A DNA stretch of 64,000 bases from Promerops cafer (taxonomy: Eukaryota > Chordata > Aves > Passeriformes > Nectariniidae), in NCBI GenBank assembly GCA_013398275.1, contig VZSE01008355.1, positions 128,698 through 192,697 on the forward strand, in the 5' to 3' direction. The translations under genes were made by a program, and so were the position numbers. Position 1 is the first letter of the stretch. Each line of letters starts with the position of its first letter. The notes below the pieces were generated by a model. That model saw nothing but the letters and a program-made list of their open reading frames with translations, made no database searches and had not been told where the DNA came from. Below, one piece after another: positions 1 through 10,683 of the stretch.

Positions 1-160
1 GCGAACACTTGATGGCGAGCCAGGTCTTCCAGTGGAGGTGCCGCACCTTATACACCTGCCCGAACCCCCCCGAGCCGATCTTCTCCCAGCTGCTGAACTC
101 GCTCTCCTCGAAGGTTTTCAGCAGCCCCATGGCCCAGGGGGAGCCGCCGTCCCTCGCCAT
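1..160 (-). CDS. RIPK4: RIPK4, first coding exon (5' part of gene only)
   Basis: RIPK4 is a receptor-interacting serine/threonine kinase with a C-terminal ankyrin region, acting in keratinocyte differentiation and NF-kB/Wnt-linked signalling (family knowledge). The minus strand reads 53 codons from an ATG at 158-160. Visible are the segment SSWEKIGSGGFGQVYKVRH, which holds the glycine-rich ATP loop (GSGGFG at residues 29-34 followed by QV), and WLAIKC, whose lysine 51 is the expected ATP-anchoring lysine. Residues 25-53 match human RIPK4 closely from memory; the first 20 residues differ more. This ATG was chosen because the following residues (MARDGGSPWA) align with the start of the human protein. 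No splice donor is seen, so the exon runs off the window at base 1 and the rest of the kinase domain and the ankyrin repeats lie outside. Strand and order relative to PRDM15 agree with the human arrangement. Confidence 0.93.
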   Translation of the reverse strand, partial: MARDGGSPWAMGLLKTFEESEFSSWEKIGSGGFGQVYKVRHLHWKTWLAIKCS

Positions 161-660
161 GGCCGCTGCTGTGCCCGGACACCGCCCGGCTCCGCGGAGC
201 GCAGCGCTGCCGCTGCCGCCCCGCCCGCCCAGGTGAGTCAGGTGTGCCGGGGGACCGGGCTGCCGTCACTTCCTGGGACGGGCGAGTGGGTGGGTTTTGC
301 ACAGGTGCCTTTTCTGTCCCGAGACGGAGGAGCGGGGCAGTTCCCGGGTTCCGGCTGCCCCCGGGCCCCGCTGACGTCCGGAGCTCCCCGGCCAGAGCGA
401 TGGGGCGGGAGGGGAGCGCCGCGCACGCTGCTGTGATAAATAGGCTGTGACAAATACGCTGTTAAATAAAGGAGAGGGAAGCGGCAGCCACCTCATTCCT
501 GCGTTTTCTTCTTCCCCTGGCGAGGGAACCGCAGCGGGTCCCTGTCCCTCCGTCCCTTGACCGGTGCATCCCGGCCTGGCGTGCGGGACTCCGGCCAGCC
601 TGCCCCCGGCTGCTGTCTGCCCAGGCAAGCTCTGAAGCAACAATTTTTGGGCTCCGGGAA
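161..660 (-). promoter_or_regulatory. RIPK4: CpG island, RIPK4 promoter and 5' UTR region
   Basis: The 500 bases upstream of the RIPK4 start codon are very GC-rich and dense in CpG, then composition falls to the intergenic level after about 660. This is the usual look of a vertebrate CpG-island promoter, here for the minus-strand RIPK4 gene. A perfect AP-1 site TGAGTCA lies at 234-240. An AT-rich patch at 432-475 interrupts the island. I cannot place the transcription start. Confidence 0.75.
234..240. promoter_or_regulatory. AP-1 consensus site (TGAGTCA)
   Basis: A perfect TGAGTCA heptamer sits about 75 bases upstream of the RIPK4 start codon in the CpG island. AP-1 factors are major regulators of epidermal genes, so the site is a plausible RIPK4 control element, but a seven-base match alone is weak evidence and it may lie in the 5' UTR. 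Confidence 0.4.
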
Positions 661-792
661 GCTATTGCCGAGAACTCAGACGTCTCTGGGTTTTAGTTGC
701 CCGTGGGATTAGAAGCTTTGATGATCCCAGCGCTAGATTGCAGTGCCTGGATCCTTTTGTGGATCTAATTGCAGGGACCACAGGACCCCCAG

Positions 793-1405
793 AATTGTTT
801 TGTTTGGAAAAAACCTCCAAGATCATCAAGTCCAACCTCTGGCCAATCTCCACCTTGTCAACTAAACCATAGCACTAAGTGCCATATCCAGTTTCTTGAA
901 CACCTCCAGGGATGGGGACTGCAGCACCTCCCTGGGTAGTCCTCCCAATGCCTGACCACCCTTTCAGTGAAGAAATTCTTCCTGATTCCAACCTAAACCT
1001 CCCCTGGTGCAGCTTGAGGCTGTGGCCTCTCGTCCTGTGCCCTGTTCCCTAGGAACAGAGCCTGACCTTCCCCAGCTGCCCCCTCCTGTCAGGGAGTTGT
1101 AGAGTGAGAAGGTCCCCCCCGAGCCTCCTTTTCTCCAGACTAAACACCCTCAGCTCCCTCAGCCACCCTTCACTGGACTGACTCTCTAGATCCTTCACCA
1201 TCTCCTTTGCTCTTCCCTGAGCACACCTCAATGTCTTTCCTGAATTTAGGGGCCCAAAACCGGACACAGGATTCAAGGTGTGGCCTCAGCAGTGCCCAGC
1301 ACAGAGGGACAACCTCTGCCCTGGTCCTGATGGTCACACTATTCCTGATGCAGGCCAGGTGCCGTTGGCCTTCTTGGCCACCTGGGCACCCTGGGCTCGT
1401 GTCCA
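793..1405 (-). repeat. CR1 LINE fragment, minus orientation
   Basis: The plus strand reads as the reverse complement of a CR1 3' region: near its start the phrase for gg-aaa-acctccaagatcatcaagtccaacc, then a stretch corresponding to 'accttccctgggtag', 'attcttcctgattcc', 'cagctccctcagcc' and 'caggattcaaggtgtggcctca'. These are the recurring landmarks of avian CR1 3' ends, also seen in the other copies in this window. The copy is 5' truncated and diverged. Confidence 0.85.
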
Positions 1406-1419
1406 GCCGTGACTCAGAC

Positions 1420-4400
1420 CAATGGATACGGGGTCTCACCCTGTTAGTGAGATGCTGCAGTTGGGAGGAAGGAGCCTGCACCCTTTGGTGTGTAACAGGA
1501 TTGGTGAAGAGGCTGTTCTGACCTGCATCACAACCTTCACACCTATCACAGGTCTGAAGGTTAATAAAGCTCGTCTTTGTTTGTTAATACTGACTATCAG
1601 GCTCGAGGTGATTGTTCTAGGCAGCCACTGTGTGTCATTTAATCTGGCAGGTTGGGTAATAGATAGAGGACAATGTGTTTCAAAGCCAGCATAATAGCAG
1701 TTCTTTGCAAAGCTCCATTTTAAAAAGAGTTTATAGAGACATTTAATTACTTTCAAAAGACACAGGACATGAAGCCTGTTCTCAAGGCTTTATTCCACAT
1801 GGATTTCTTCCTGCTTAATTTACTCTGGATTAAACTAAACAATGGCTTGCTCTGAATGAGAACATCTTTGAATAAATAAATCAGGAATAAGAAATAGCTG
1901 TGTGTAGAGACAAGCCCATAGGTCACCTCTATGACCCAGCAATACACCTCTATCTGGTCTCCTTCTCCTGGATATCATCCTGACCTGTTCCTTGCTTTTA
2001 TTTGGGGTTCAGCTCTCAGTGGATCAGCCTGGAGAGTGTGCCATGCTCTGCTTAGACTGAAGGGATTTGGAGAACCAGGGCCCTGGACATTCCTGGAAGA
2101 GTGCATGACTTTGTTCACAGCAGATATTTTGTTCCTCTACTGATACATTGTCATTCAAACCCCTTTTTCACTGGGAAGATGGTGAAAGTTAAGCAAGACA
2201 AAACCCAGCTTGCACTTAGCTGGCAATTAAATTTAACCAAAAAATGAATTGTGCAGCTTCTGCCTCCACTGTGATTTGAGAATTAATTGAACAAACACCA
2301 AGCAAGAACAGAGTCATAGCTCATGACAGAACATGGAAAGAGCTCATCCGAGAGAATTTCAATTACTTACATGCTTTCAAAAGGGCTAGGCCTAAATAAA
2401 ATTCACATTTAAGGTTCTTAGAGGACTGGCTTCCCAGGCTCTGAGCTTTTTCTTGATGAAATGTAGGAAGGCTGGAAAAGGACACCAGAAGAGCTTGTCT
2501 TCAAGAGGCAGAAAAGAAGCCAGCAAGGGAGTTCCAGAGCAGTCAGGTCACTGAATAAAAATGAATCAATAAATAAATAGATTAATTAATTAAAAAGTAA
2601 AACTATCCTAACAGTTGGCCAGGCTGACAAACAACAGTCAGTAGTAGGTTTATTGAGAACAAATCTCGTGCAACCAACCTAATTTATCTTTTTTGTGGCA
2701 AGGTAACCAGTCTCATGTAATTCCTTCTCTCCTGTGTGTGTGTGTTAGCAGGGGCACCACAGAGAAACCCTCTTCTTACTCTGCTTCATTGTCTTGCAGT
2801 GTTTCCCAGTCCTTTCAGAGAACAGGATTCAATCCTGTGCTTCAGCTTGTTCTTTTTATAATGAAATGCTTCTAAAGGGTTGCTTGGCATGAGTGAACTC
2901 AACCAACCTGGTGCTTCAGCAGGTCACAGGGCACCTTTGTCCTGTATAAAATTTTCTTTTATATTCTGTGAACAGACAGCAGCTGGCAACTAGGTAATAG
3001 CTTTGAAGTTGATTGAAAACAGCACTTATTTGCAAAACTATTAAACAAAAATCCATCTATTTGTCCACTCTGCAAATATTTGGCTATGTTGGGTTTTTTC
3101 TACACAGATGGTGCAATAGTGCAGCTGGGTTAAGCCAACCCAAAGCTCTGAGGGAGGCTGCCATCCCCTTCTTGTGCTCCTGTTCACACGGCTGCCTTTG
3201 CACTCACGTGGTTGAACAGTAACTGAATCAGCTCGGTGATCTCACTTAAGAAAAACTCCCTTGGTTAGTTTGCAGCCAGATCAGAAAGCTGCCCTGACTT
3301 CCCAGGTGCTCCTCAATGTCAACAGCAAGGCAGGCGAGTGGGCTGGGAGGAAACTGCCTCGGCAAGGAGGTGATGAAAGGGGCTCGGAGGCACCTTGCAG
3401 AAGGTGCTGGAGCTCTTGCTGATCTCACAAACCCTGGAGGAGTGTGGTGTGGAGATGGAGAATTCTGAAACCAGCTTTTACTGAGGAACGTTTTTTTAAA
3501 AAAGCAAGGTGCAGATCATTCTACTGAAGTCAATGGCACGCTGGAGCTAGACGTGTGTGAATTATGACTTTTTGTGAGTTCAGAGCTGAAGGTGATGGCA
3601 GCTCTGCCTGCTCAGTACCCCAAGAGTCAGCTCCTTTATAAATGGATTTGAATGCACAGAAGTTAAGCCAGGAATTAAAAGGCAGGTTGAGGACCACACT
3701 TGGGCCTTCAGCAGAGTGGTTTTAGAAAAGTTCAGCTCATAATAGCTGAACAAATGAGAACACAGGTTAATAAAAACCTTGTGGCTTCCTTGTGAAGAGG
3801 AAAACTCTTCAGAGGCAGAGAATTGAGGCACATCATCATTTGCTGGAGATCACATTAGCTCCTGGCTGTAGACAATAACAGAACAAACTGTATTTGATGT
3901 GATCTAGTGAGAAAATGACTGCTTTGGGGCTTTAGGTGGGCTTTGCACATTGCTTTTAACAGGTCTTATTTCATGGAATTAGATGCTAAAAACTGTATCA
4001 GGGCAAGCATTCCTCTCCCAGACACCAAACTTTAAAGCCTGTGCAAAATAATAGCACTGCCTAGTGAACCAGCTTTGAGATCCCTTTTTTCCCAGAGACA
4101 AATACTGGGGTTTTTCTCTACTGCTTTCTTAGAAACTACTGAGCTATCTTTGCTAACATTCTTCCTCTGCAAGGATAATACAAAAGCCCTGCGTTCAGGA
4201 ACCTAATTGAGAAGTATTAAATAACCCAGATTTTACACGCACCTTGTTATCAGTTCTGTTAATGATGGAGAGCCTGTACAATGTGAAAAAATAGTAATTA
4301 AAAAAAAAAGATTAATCACGTTTGCATTAGCAGCAAATGACTAACGCGGTTGTTCGTGTGGTATTTGGGGGAAGAATGCCTAGTTTTAAATTTTAATTCT
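1420..4400. other. Intergenic sequence, no gene seen
   Basis: Moderately AT-rich DNA without a convincing long open frame, splice-bounded exon or RNA gene. It contains short AT-rich runs such as the ATTAATTAA/AATAAATA stretch near 2560-2600. The small open frames here (under 110 codons) have no recognisable protein features. Confidence 0.6.
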
Positions 4401-4409
4401 TAAACCTCT

Positions 4410-4960
4410 GTGAACAGAAAATGCGTTCTGCACGATTTCCTCCAGCTCGGTCTTGCTCTGCATCCTGGCAGCCGCGCTCATTTTTCGGGTACATTTATTT
4501 TTCCTGCTGCGGGCTGCGCTGCAGGGCACGGTCAGAAGGGCTCTTTGGCATCACGGCGAGCTCCTCCTGCCTCCCCAGAGCCCAGGGCTGGAATCCAGGA
4601 CCGAAATCCGCCGGGATCCCGTGCCAGAGGCGCAGCCCGGCTCCGCGCTGCTTTTCCATGCCGGGCTCCTTATCTGATGCTCCGGCTCCGCCAGAACCGG
4701 TCCCGCTGACTCACGGCCGCCTCATCCCCGCGGCGCACCAGGAGCTGTTCTTCAGGCTGGATCCCACAAATCCCGGCAAATGATGCCTTGTTCCTGGCGG
4801 AGCCGCCTCCTCCTGGGATGGAGAGGGTGGCGGACAAAGAGATTTGCGTGGCACAAGCCCCGTGTGAGCTCAGTCCGCAGGCACGCACTGCCCTCGTCTA
4901 TGCGACAGCACTCGGCCCTTGCTGCGGAGAAATCACCTTCAGAATCATTTCGAGGGTTAA
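4410..4960. promoter_or_regulatory. Isolated CpG-rich block
   Basis: Composition changes sharply from AT-rich flanks to a GC-rich stretch with many CpG dinucleotides, including a TGACTCA AP-1 match near 4707. No coding exon can be supported in it. It may be a distal regulatory element or an alternative promoter, but this rests on composition only. Confidence 0.35.
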
Positions 4961-5020
4961 GCACAACCCCAAATTCCACTTTTCAAACCCAAATGGATTC
5001 ACACACAGGCGTTTCAGTAC

Positions 5021-5021
<1 letters not shown>

Positions 5022-5057
<36 letters not shown>
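5022..5057. repeat. Poly(A) homopolymer
   Basis: An uninterrupted run of 36 A residues. I see no clear retroposed element immediately upstream, so it may be a simple homopolymer and not a tail. Confidence 0.9.
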
Positions 5058-5060
<3 letters not shown>

Positions 5061-5165
5061 AAATTTGCTATCAAAATCAGGGGGAACAAAAAGGCACGTC
5101 TTTTCACCAAAATGCTTTCAGATAGGTGTTTTATTTTGTACATTCACACCAGCATCTTGGGGCGC

Positions 5166-5255
5166 TAATAATCTTAACAAAAGATTATTAAAATCTTAAC
5201 AAAAGATTATTAAATTTTTAACGTAAGATTATTAAAAATATTAACATAAAATTTG
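5166..5255. repeat. Short AT-rich minisatellite, about 22-base unit
   Basis: About four tandem units of the pattern taatcttaacaaaagattat, the first two nearly identical and the later ones diverged. Each unit is itself an imperfect inverted repeat (TAATCTT ... AAGATTA around a short centre). Confidence 0.75.
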
Positions 5256-5386
5256 GAAAGAAACGCTGAAAAAACTCTGAAATTCGCCATTGCTAACTAC
5301 TGTTGTCTACTAGAAACACGGGTGTTAGCAAAACCTCTATATACAAACTAATACAAAAATGTAAATTCTAAAATAGATTACTGACC

Positions 5387-5435
5387 AAAAAAAAAAAAAA
5401 AAAAAAAAAAANAAAATTCAAAAAAAAATAACAAC

Positions 5436-5466
<31 letters not shown>
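5387..5466. repeat. Paired poly(A) runs around a single N
   Basis: Two A runs (5387-5411 and 5437-5466) flank a single N at 5412 and a short A-rich linker. The single N suggests an assembly join or an unresolved base inside a homopolymer, so the length here is unreliable. Confidence 0.8.
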
Positions 5467-5468
<2 letters not shown>

Positions 5469-7330
5469 TGTAACTTTTGTCTTTGCAAACCCCTTGTGTG
5501 GATGCAAACTCTGTAGAAAATAATGAAATAAGCCAGCTATCTAAGCAATAATAGAATAAAACTCTAGAGTGTCATTAAGCAGCATAACCAAGAGCAATTA
5601 TTTAAAAAAATTATTTTCAAAAGTAGCTCTCCATTAGTAAGTTATTGCCCCATTCGGTCTGGCCCCTACAGAATTCAGGCTCACACGGAGAGGTGGGAAT
5701 GTTGGAGCTGCGGGTCGTATTCCTGCTCGTGTTGAGCCGCACAAAGCACAAATCAAATACCGCCGTGTTTTGACCTGCCACGGGAAGCCCTGCATGGCCT
5801 TGGTGCGAATCAAGCTCGGTACCTGCGGCGCAGCCTCCCCATCAGGCACGGGGAGCGAAATGCGGGATGTTGGATTAGAGACTCCTGCAGAAACCTGGAA
5901 AAGGCTCCCGTGAGCTCTGGCTGACTGATGCTTTCCATTTCGGAGCGCTCTTTCTCCGGGAGGGGTTAACACCTCTGCTGCTTGTTGCAGGCCTTTGATA
6001 TTTAGCAGGGGAAGTCCCAGCGGCTGCGGTGGTACCGATCCATTGCCCAGGGAAGCGTGAGTCAGTCCTGCCCGCGCTGTGAAGCGTTAAAAATGCTGCC
6101 TCCCTGATTCATGCAGATCAAAATCAGGCTGACACCCACATGTGTCTGGCCTTCCCCCCCTGCACAGATGGCTCGAGTGTTCTTGAAACATCATTTTACA
6201 GCCCAGCATGTTTAATGAGATTAAAACCTGAGGTCTCAGCTGCCTGCAAAGCTGGAGCTTTTGAGGCAGGAGCAGCCATGGGAGGAGATTTCTACACCTG
6301 CCCCTTTTATTGTGACTGTATTTGTGACAGGGCTTATAAATTCCTTTGCAATATTTCCTTTGTAGCAAGGAAGTCTCTCTAAGAACTCCTGAAATATTTT
6401 TGAAGTCGCTAAATAAAGCTAAGAAACCTGCCAAAATTTTTCATATTCTTTTATACATCTCACAAAGCTGTTAGCTAATTTTTAATAAATAACATAGTGG
6501 GCTAATAAAAAATGGGATGTTTTACCTACCAAGTCAAACTCTTTGTCTTATGCATTGGCTCAAAATTTTCCCCACTGTCTGTATGTTTTTAATAAATAAA
6601 CGAACACATATATATGCTATATGAATATACAGAACTTAAAAGTTTCTTCTCAAAAAGGCTATAAATGAACTTCTTGTATGTGCATAGCATTGTGTTGATC
6701 TTGCATATATTCTCTAAGCACATCAGAATAATCTAACAGGAAAGCTGAGAAAACAGTGTTATATATGAGATTTGACAAGGATAAAAGTGAAAACTTTTAA
6801 AACTTTCTTTGTTTAAGAAAGCAAGCCTCTTCCAAAGAGTAAAAAAACTAATCTTTTTTCATAGTAAAAATCCAATTAAAAAGTGTTTTGCTAGAAATCT
6901 GTCTGAATTTCCAAGCCCAATTCTATTCCATCTCTGCCAAAACTATTTTGACTTGGTCAAGATTTCTTTGTCACCGTCTAGAGATCCTGACCCAAACCTT
7001 GGCTGCATCCAAACTCTGGTGACTTTCATTGTCATCTCTATGTCTAAGGGGAAAAAAAAGTTGAAAATAATGAAAACACAAACTACAAACATAGCGTTTG
7101 CAGCAGAAAATAAGAATAACACCTAATTAGATTGCCAATACTGATAATGTCAGCAATTAAAAGATGAATTAGGTTGTTGTTTACTATGTGGCACTCAAAC
7201 AAAAGACACTCTCTGTGATGGAACACCTGCAAGAGAGCTCCAATAAGTAGTTTTTATCAAATATGCAGCATGTAAGAGTAAATAGGAGATACATATTCAT
7301 ACTAATATTTTATTTCTTGGATTTTCTTGT
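5467..7330. other. Non-coding stretch between poly(A) region and HINFP-like relic
   Basis: A CpG-richer patch (about 5640-6090) is followed by AT-rich DNA. No exon, RNA gene or mobile element can be supported. The 6290-6420 part reads like conserved non-coding DNA in style, but this cannot be tested here. Confidence 0.5.
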
Positions 7331-7359
7331 CCCAAAATGGAGGGAAGAGCTTGTTTATA

Positions 7360-7468
7360 CTACAGAAGCCGTTCATATATTTCTGTACCCTCTTCCGTGG
7401 ATACAACTTGCAGGGCTAAAAGATTTCTTCTAACAACATCAGTGACAAGATTTTCACAGTCGTAAAAG
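7360..7468 (-). pseudogene. HINFP-like relic, terminal segment
   Basis: Following the acceptor ttgcttttatag the frame is open to a TAG at 7360-7362. It reads FYDCENLVTD, VVRRNLLALQ and ends EIYERLL. This can be laid on the last finger and following tail of HINFP (FTRGNNLTVHLRKKH, then EHEDGYMRL), with the two zinc-binding histidines changed to Asp and Asn. Similarity is weak when taken alone; it gains support from position, order, strand and the splice site. Confidence 0.4.
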
Positions 7469-7852
7469 CTATAAAAGCAAAAAAATCCTTTTTATTTCCT
7501 TGGTTGAACCATCTTAAGTTTTACTACCATGATGGAAAACCTAATGCAAAGTAGTAAATTGTTTCACACTCAGAATGTCTAAAATGGAACCATTTAGAAA
7601 AGGCAGACTTAGAGTCATGGAAGGCTTGCACATATATATGACAAAAAATTAATCTCCTGTTGAAAAGGGGAAAACCACACTAAATAGCTGAAGAAGTTTT
7701 GAAGTAGCTTCCTAAAATATTTCCAGTTTGTGGTTGTTAGAACTTGTCTGGTTAAGGAACCCCAGTGAACGTGGAAATTCTCTGCACTGGCCATTGCTAC
7801 TGCAGATCTATCTCCAAGAGCAGGGTGACAACAGATCCCACTAAAATATATT

Positions 7853-7888
7853 CATTTTACAGCACAGGAGTGATCACAGCCCAGGAAG
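7853..7888 (-). pseudogene. Possible HINFP-like mini-exon with lost donor
   Basis: After a good acceptor (tgcctgcttcttcag) the frame reads FLGCDHSCAVK and ends in TG, which would join the next segment's first C to give Cys-Phe, as in the YKCHVCDKCF part of HINFP. The expected GT donor is AA here and the phase does not match the preceding exon. The match is short, so this is tentative. Confidence 0.25.
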
Positions 7889-8365
7889 CTGAAGAAGCAG
7901 GCAGCAAACATGCATAAATTACAGCAGCCCAAACTGAATTTTAATGTGTGACCACACTCACATGATTAAAAGTTTCCCTATTTGCAGGTAACATATTAGT
8001 TCTAAGTATGGAGTACCAATCCAGAAAGGTGATGTTGGATTTTAATCCCTGAAATACTATGCTGTTGAGATTAGAATTGGCATGTGGGGTTTTTTTCCTT
8101 AAAAAAAAAAGGGAGGTGGGAGGAGGTTGGCCAGAGTTCAAGACTCTGAGAATGCAACTGCATGTTCCTACAGTAAGGACTCAAAAGGAGGAATCAGGTA
8201 TTTGCCTAACACTTGCAAGAGTCCTAGAAATGTGTGCAAATAAATGCTGGATTTGACGCAAAAATAAAATATTTCATTAATTCACACGAAACCAAAGGCA
8301 CATAAATTCGAAACTTTAGTCTCATTTAGAGAAATACTTTTTATCCTGCTGTTTATTACACTCAC

Positions 8366-8504
8366 CACATGCAGCCTCTTGCAGTGCTGTCTCAAAGCTG
8401 GTGAAGTCCATGAAATAAAACCACATCCTCCAACATCACAGCTGTGGGCACCTGAATCACTGTGTGTTTCAACATGTTTATGTAGATCAGAGGCACTCTT
8501 AAAA
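8366..8504 (-). CDS. Intact two-finger C2H2 exon within HINFP-like relic
   Basis: This 139-base segment has a strong acceptor (ccttgttttcag) and a strong donor (gtgagt) and an uninterrupted reading of 46 codons. It ends one finger (SFKSASDLHKHVETH) and carries a complete second finger, CDVGGCG ... ALRQHCKRLH, of the Cys-x4-Cys-x12-His-x4-His type. HINFP has the same pair: a finger ending KHLDTH followed by a Cys-x4-Cys finger. If joined to the upstream exon ending FHCHLCD, the first finger is one residue short of the usual spacing. It is listed as coding because nothing in it is broken, but its neighbours are disabled, so it may be an exon of a pseudogene. Confidence 0.5.
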
Positions 8505-8552
8505 CTGAAAACAAGGTAAAACAAATAACAGATATAATAGTACAGAGGAATA

Positions 8553-8690
8553 GCCCTGTGGTTAATGTTTAGGACTGGGAGGTAGAAATTTTTGGCTCTG
8601 ACAATGACAAGTGAAAGCGGAATATGTGTAAATTGCTTCTCTGCCTCAGTTTTTCCACCTGTGGAAAGGGGATAGTACAGACGTCTCTTT
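8553..8690 (+). repeat. MIR-like SINE remnant
   Basis: The string cttctctgcctcagtttt, followed by ccacctgtggaaaggggatagta, closely follows the conserved 3' part of MIR (ctcagtttcctcatctgtaaaatgggg). Upstream, gtggttaatgtttaggactggga fits the MIR 5' part. It sits in the intron between two exons of the HINFP-like relic. Confidence 0.6.
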
Positions 8691-9038
8691 GATGTGCTCT
8701 TAATTTCTTTTTCCATTCCTTCTTTCTTCCCACACATCCACACCATGCCCAAATCCAGGTTATTTTTCCACAACTATCACCCTTTCTTTATGTTCACGTA
8801 GAGAAAATTCTTGTCCATTACCAATCATCCTCTTTGGTTTAGAAATTCCAGTTATTTCCTTCTATCCACGCACAATGTGAACTCAAAAGTACTTAGATAT
8901 TGATGCATTTTACCCCACTTCCAGCATCCAAAGCCTAGGCCTCTCGTCTTCTCAGGAAAAGTTAAAATAATTTGCCAGTTCTTATATGTGCAACTTGTTT
9001 TGTCACATCAACATGCCATGAGCCTCAAATTTTCTTAC

Positions 9039-9127
9039 CTGTCACAGAGGTGACAGTGGAATTATGGTGTCAAAATTGGATGTGTGCTTTCAGTGAGGAG
9101 GCACCTGTGCTCACCACCCCATGAAGG
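9039..9127 (-). pseudogene. HINFP-like relic, exon with premature TGA
   Basis: Bounded by an acceptor ending in acctatag and a donor gtaagaa. One frame reads LHGVVSTGASSLKAHIQF, then TGA (9070-9072), then His; HINFP has an arginine at the stop position, so a CGA to TGA change is a natural explanation. In another frame the exon ends FHCHLCD, the Cys-x2-Cys of the next finger, so a second frame change is needed. Confidence 0.55.
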
Positions 9128-9399
9128 CTATAGGTAACACAGTTTACCAGAAAAGATAATAGAGAGAAAAACATACTTTCTGTTCTTTATCACAGCTGCA
9201 CCAGGATTTTGTCTTCTATGTGACCAAAAAAAGAAAATCGTTTAAAATTAGTGTATTATAATACACTTGGGAATAAAATATACAGAGAAAAAATGGGATA
9301 GAAATGAAATGCAGCTCCAATAAAGAGGGCAGTGAAATAAAGGTCCATTTACAGCATTTCAGGTTACTTCCAGAAAACAGATGGTAAGATCATGTTTCA

Positions 9400-9800
9400 C
9401 CCTCTAGGCCCTCGCAAAAAGGATGGTTTTTGTTTTGCCCTTGGCACTTTTCGAGGGTTTTTAAAAGGTGGATGTTGTCTGGAGGCCTTCTGAGGGAGAA
9501 GCACTGCCAAATCTGCTTTAATGTTTGAGGTGTTAGCACTCTCACGGGGGCAGCAGGGAGAGCGCCCCTGGTTGCCTCCCCGTTCCACAGTGGGATTTAT
9601 TTCCTCGGGCACAGCCCTGCTCAGGGCTTGCTCAGCTGCAGGCTGAGATATGGGATTGCTCTGACTCTGGATTTGGGACAGCCTCTGGCAGGTGGGCAGG
9701 CAGGGCTGGATCGACTAACCCTGAACAAACGCCGCTCTGTGCGTGTGAATCAGCACCAGAGGGGGAGTCTCTGTAAAGAATGCCTGAATTTGGACCAAGG
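9400..9800. other. GC-richer non-coding patch in the relic's intron
   Basis: A patch richer in G+C and CpG than its surroundings. No supported exon; open frames on both strands lack recognisable motifs. Confidence 0.35.
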
Positions 9801-10683
9801 CTGGGTTTTATAGGAATTTGAAACCATGCATTGTTTTATAATCAGCCCACTGCTTTACAGATGTCCAGAGAAAAACAGTCACGTTGTCTCAAAAAAAAAT
9901 AAAAAGCAAATACAATGCACTGCAATATTGCGGAATCACTCCCTGCACAGGTATTTTTCCTCATAGTTTGTCTCACACCAGGAATTTTGTTTTGCTTTTC
10001 TCCCTAACATAAATAGCTTCGTGTGGAAAACCCGTCTGGAATAACTTAATCTGCAAAACTGTGTCAGTGAACTTAACAGGCTTTTGGAGTGGGAGTATCC
10101 ACGTTTACTTAGTTGTCTGCCATGTAAATACGTCCACGTAGGGAGCAATTTCAGAATATCTACAACTTTTGCATTCACATCACAGCTTATTTAAGAATAA
10201 TTTCTTATAGGTGAGCAAGCTCTTTAAAAGAGAATTTCCATATTTATCAGCAAGCTGTTATGCAATACACCGGGGTAGGAATATGGGATGTCATGTCTGC
10301 ACTGGCACTCTGCACCAACATGCAGACGTGTGTGCTGCCAGAATTGCTAAAGAAAGCTGAATCATGACCCAGGGACGTAACTGGCTTCAGTAGCTGAGTG
10401 GATTTAGGTTGTGCCTGAGCAGCTGGGACCCTGGGATGCCTCCCAGCTCCCTCAGCCAAGTTCACTTACTGGGATATGACACAGGTTCACATCAGCCTTG
10501 GTCCTGCTCCAGCCACCTTGAGATTTTCCCTGCCTGTGCAAGCAGAACAGGCAGAATTATCAGGGGACAAGGACAGCCAGGCACATTGTACAATTCACCA
10601 AGTTTTAATCACAGTTCAGTTAGCCATGTGCTTTATTTAATATATCAGATCTATCTTAATGTGTTATGCTTTATTAAAAAAAA

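Noticed and set aside
9182..9231. Small exon-like piece upstream of 9127 (acceptor ggtcacatag, donor gtatgt)
   Set aside because: It has no place in the HINFP alignment and is short enough to arise by chance.
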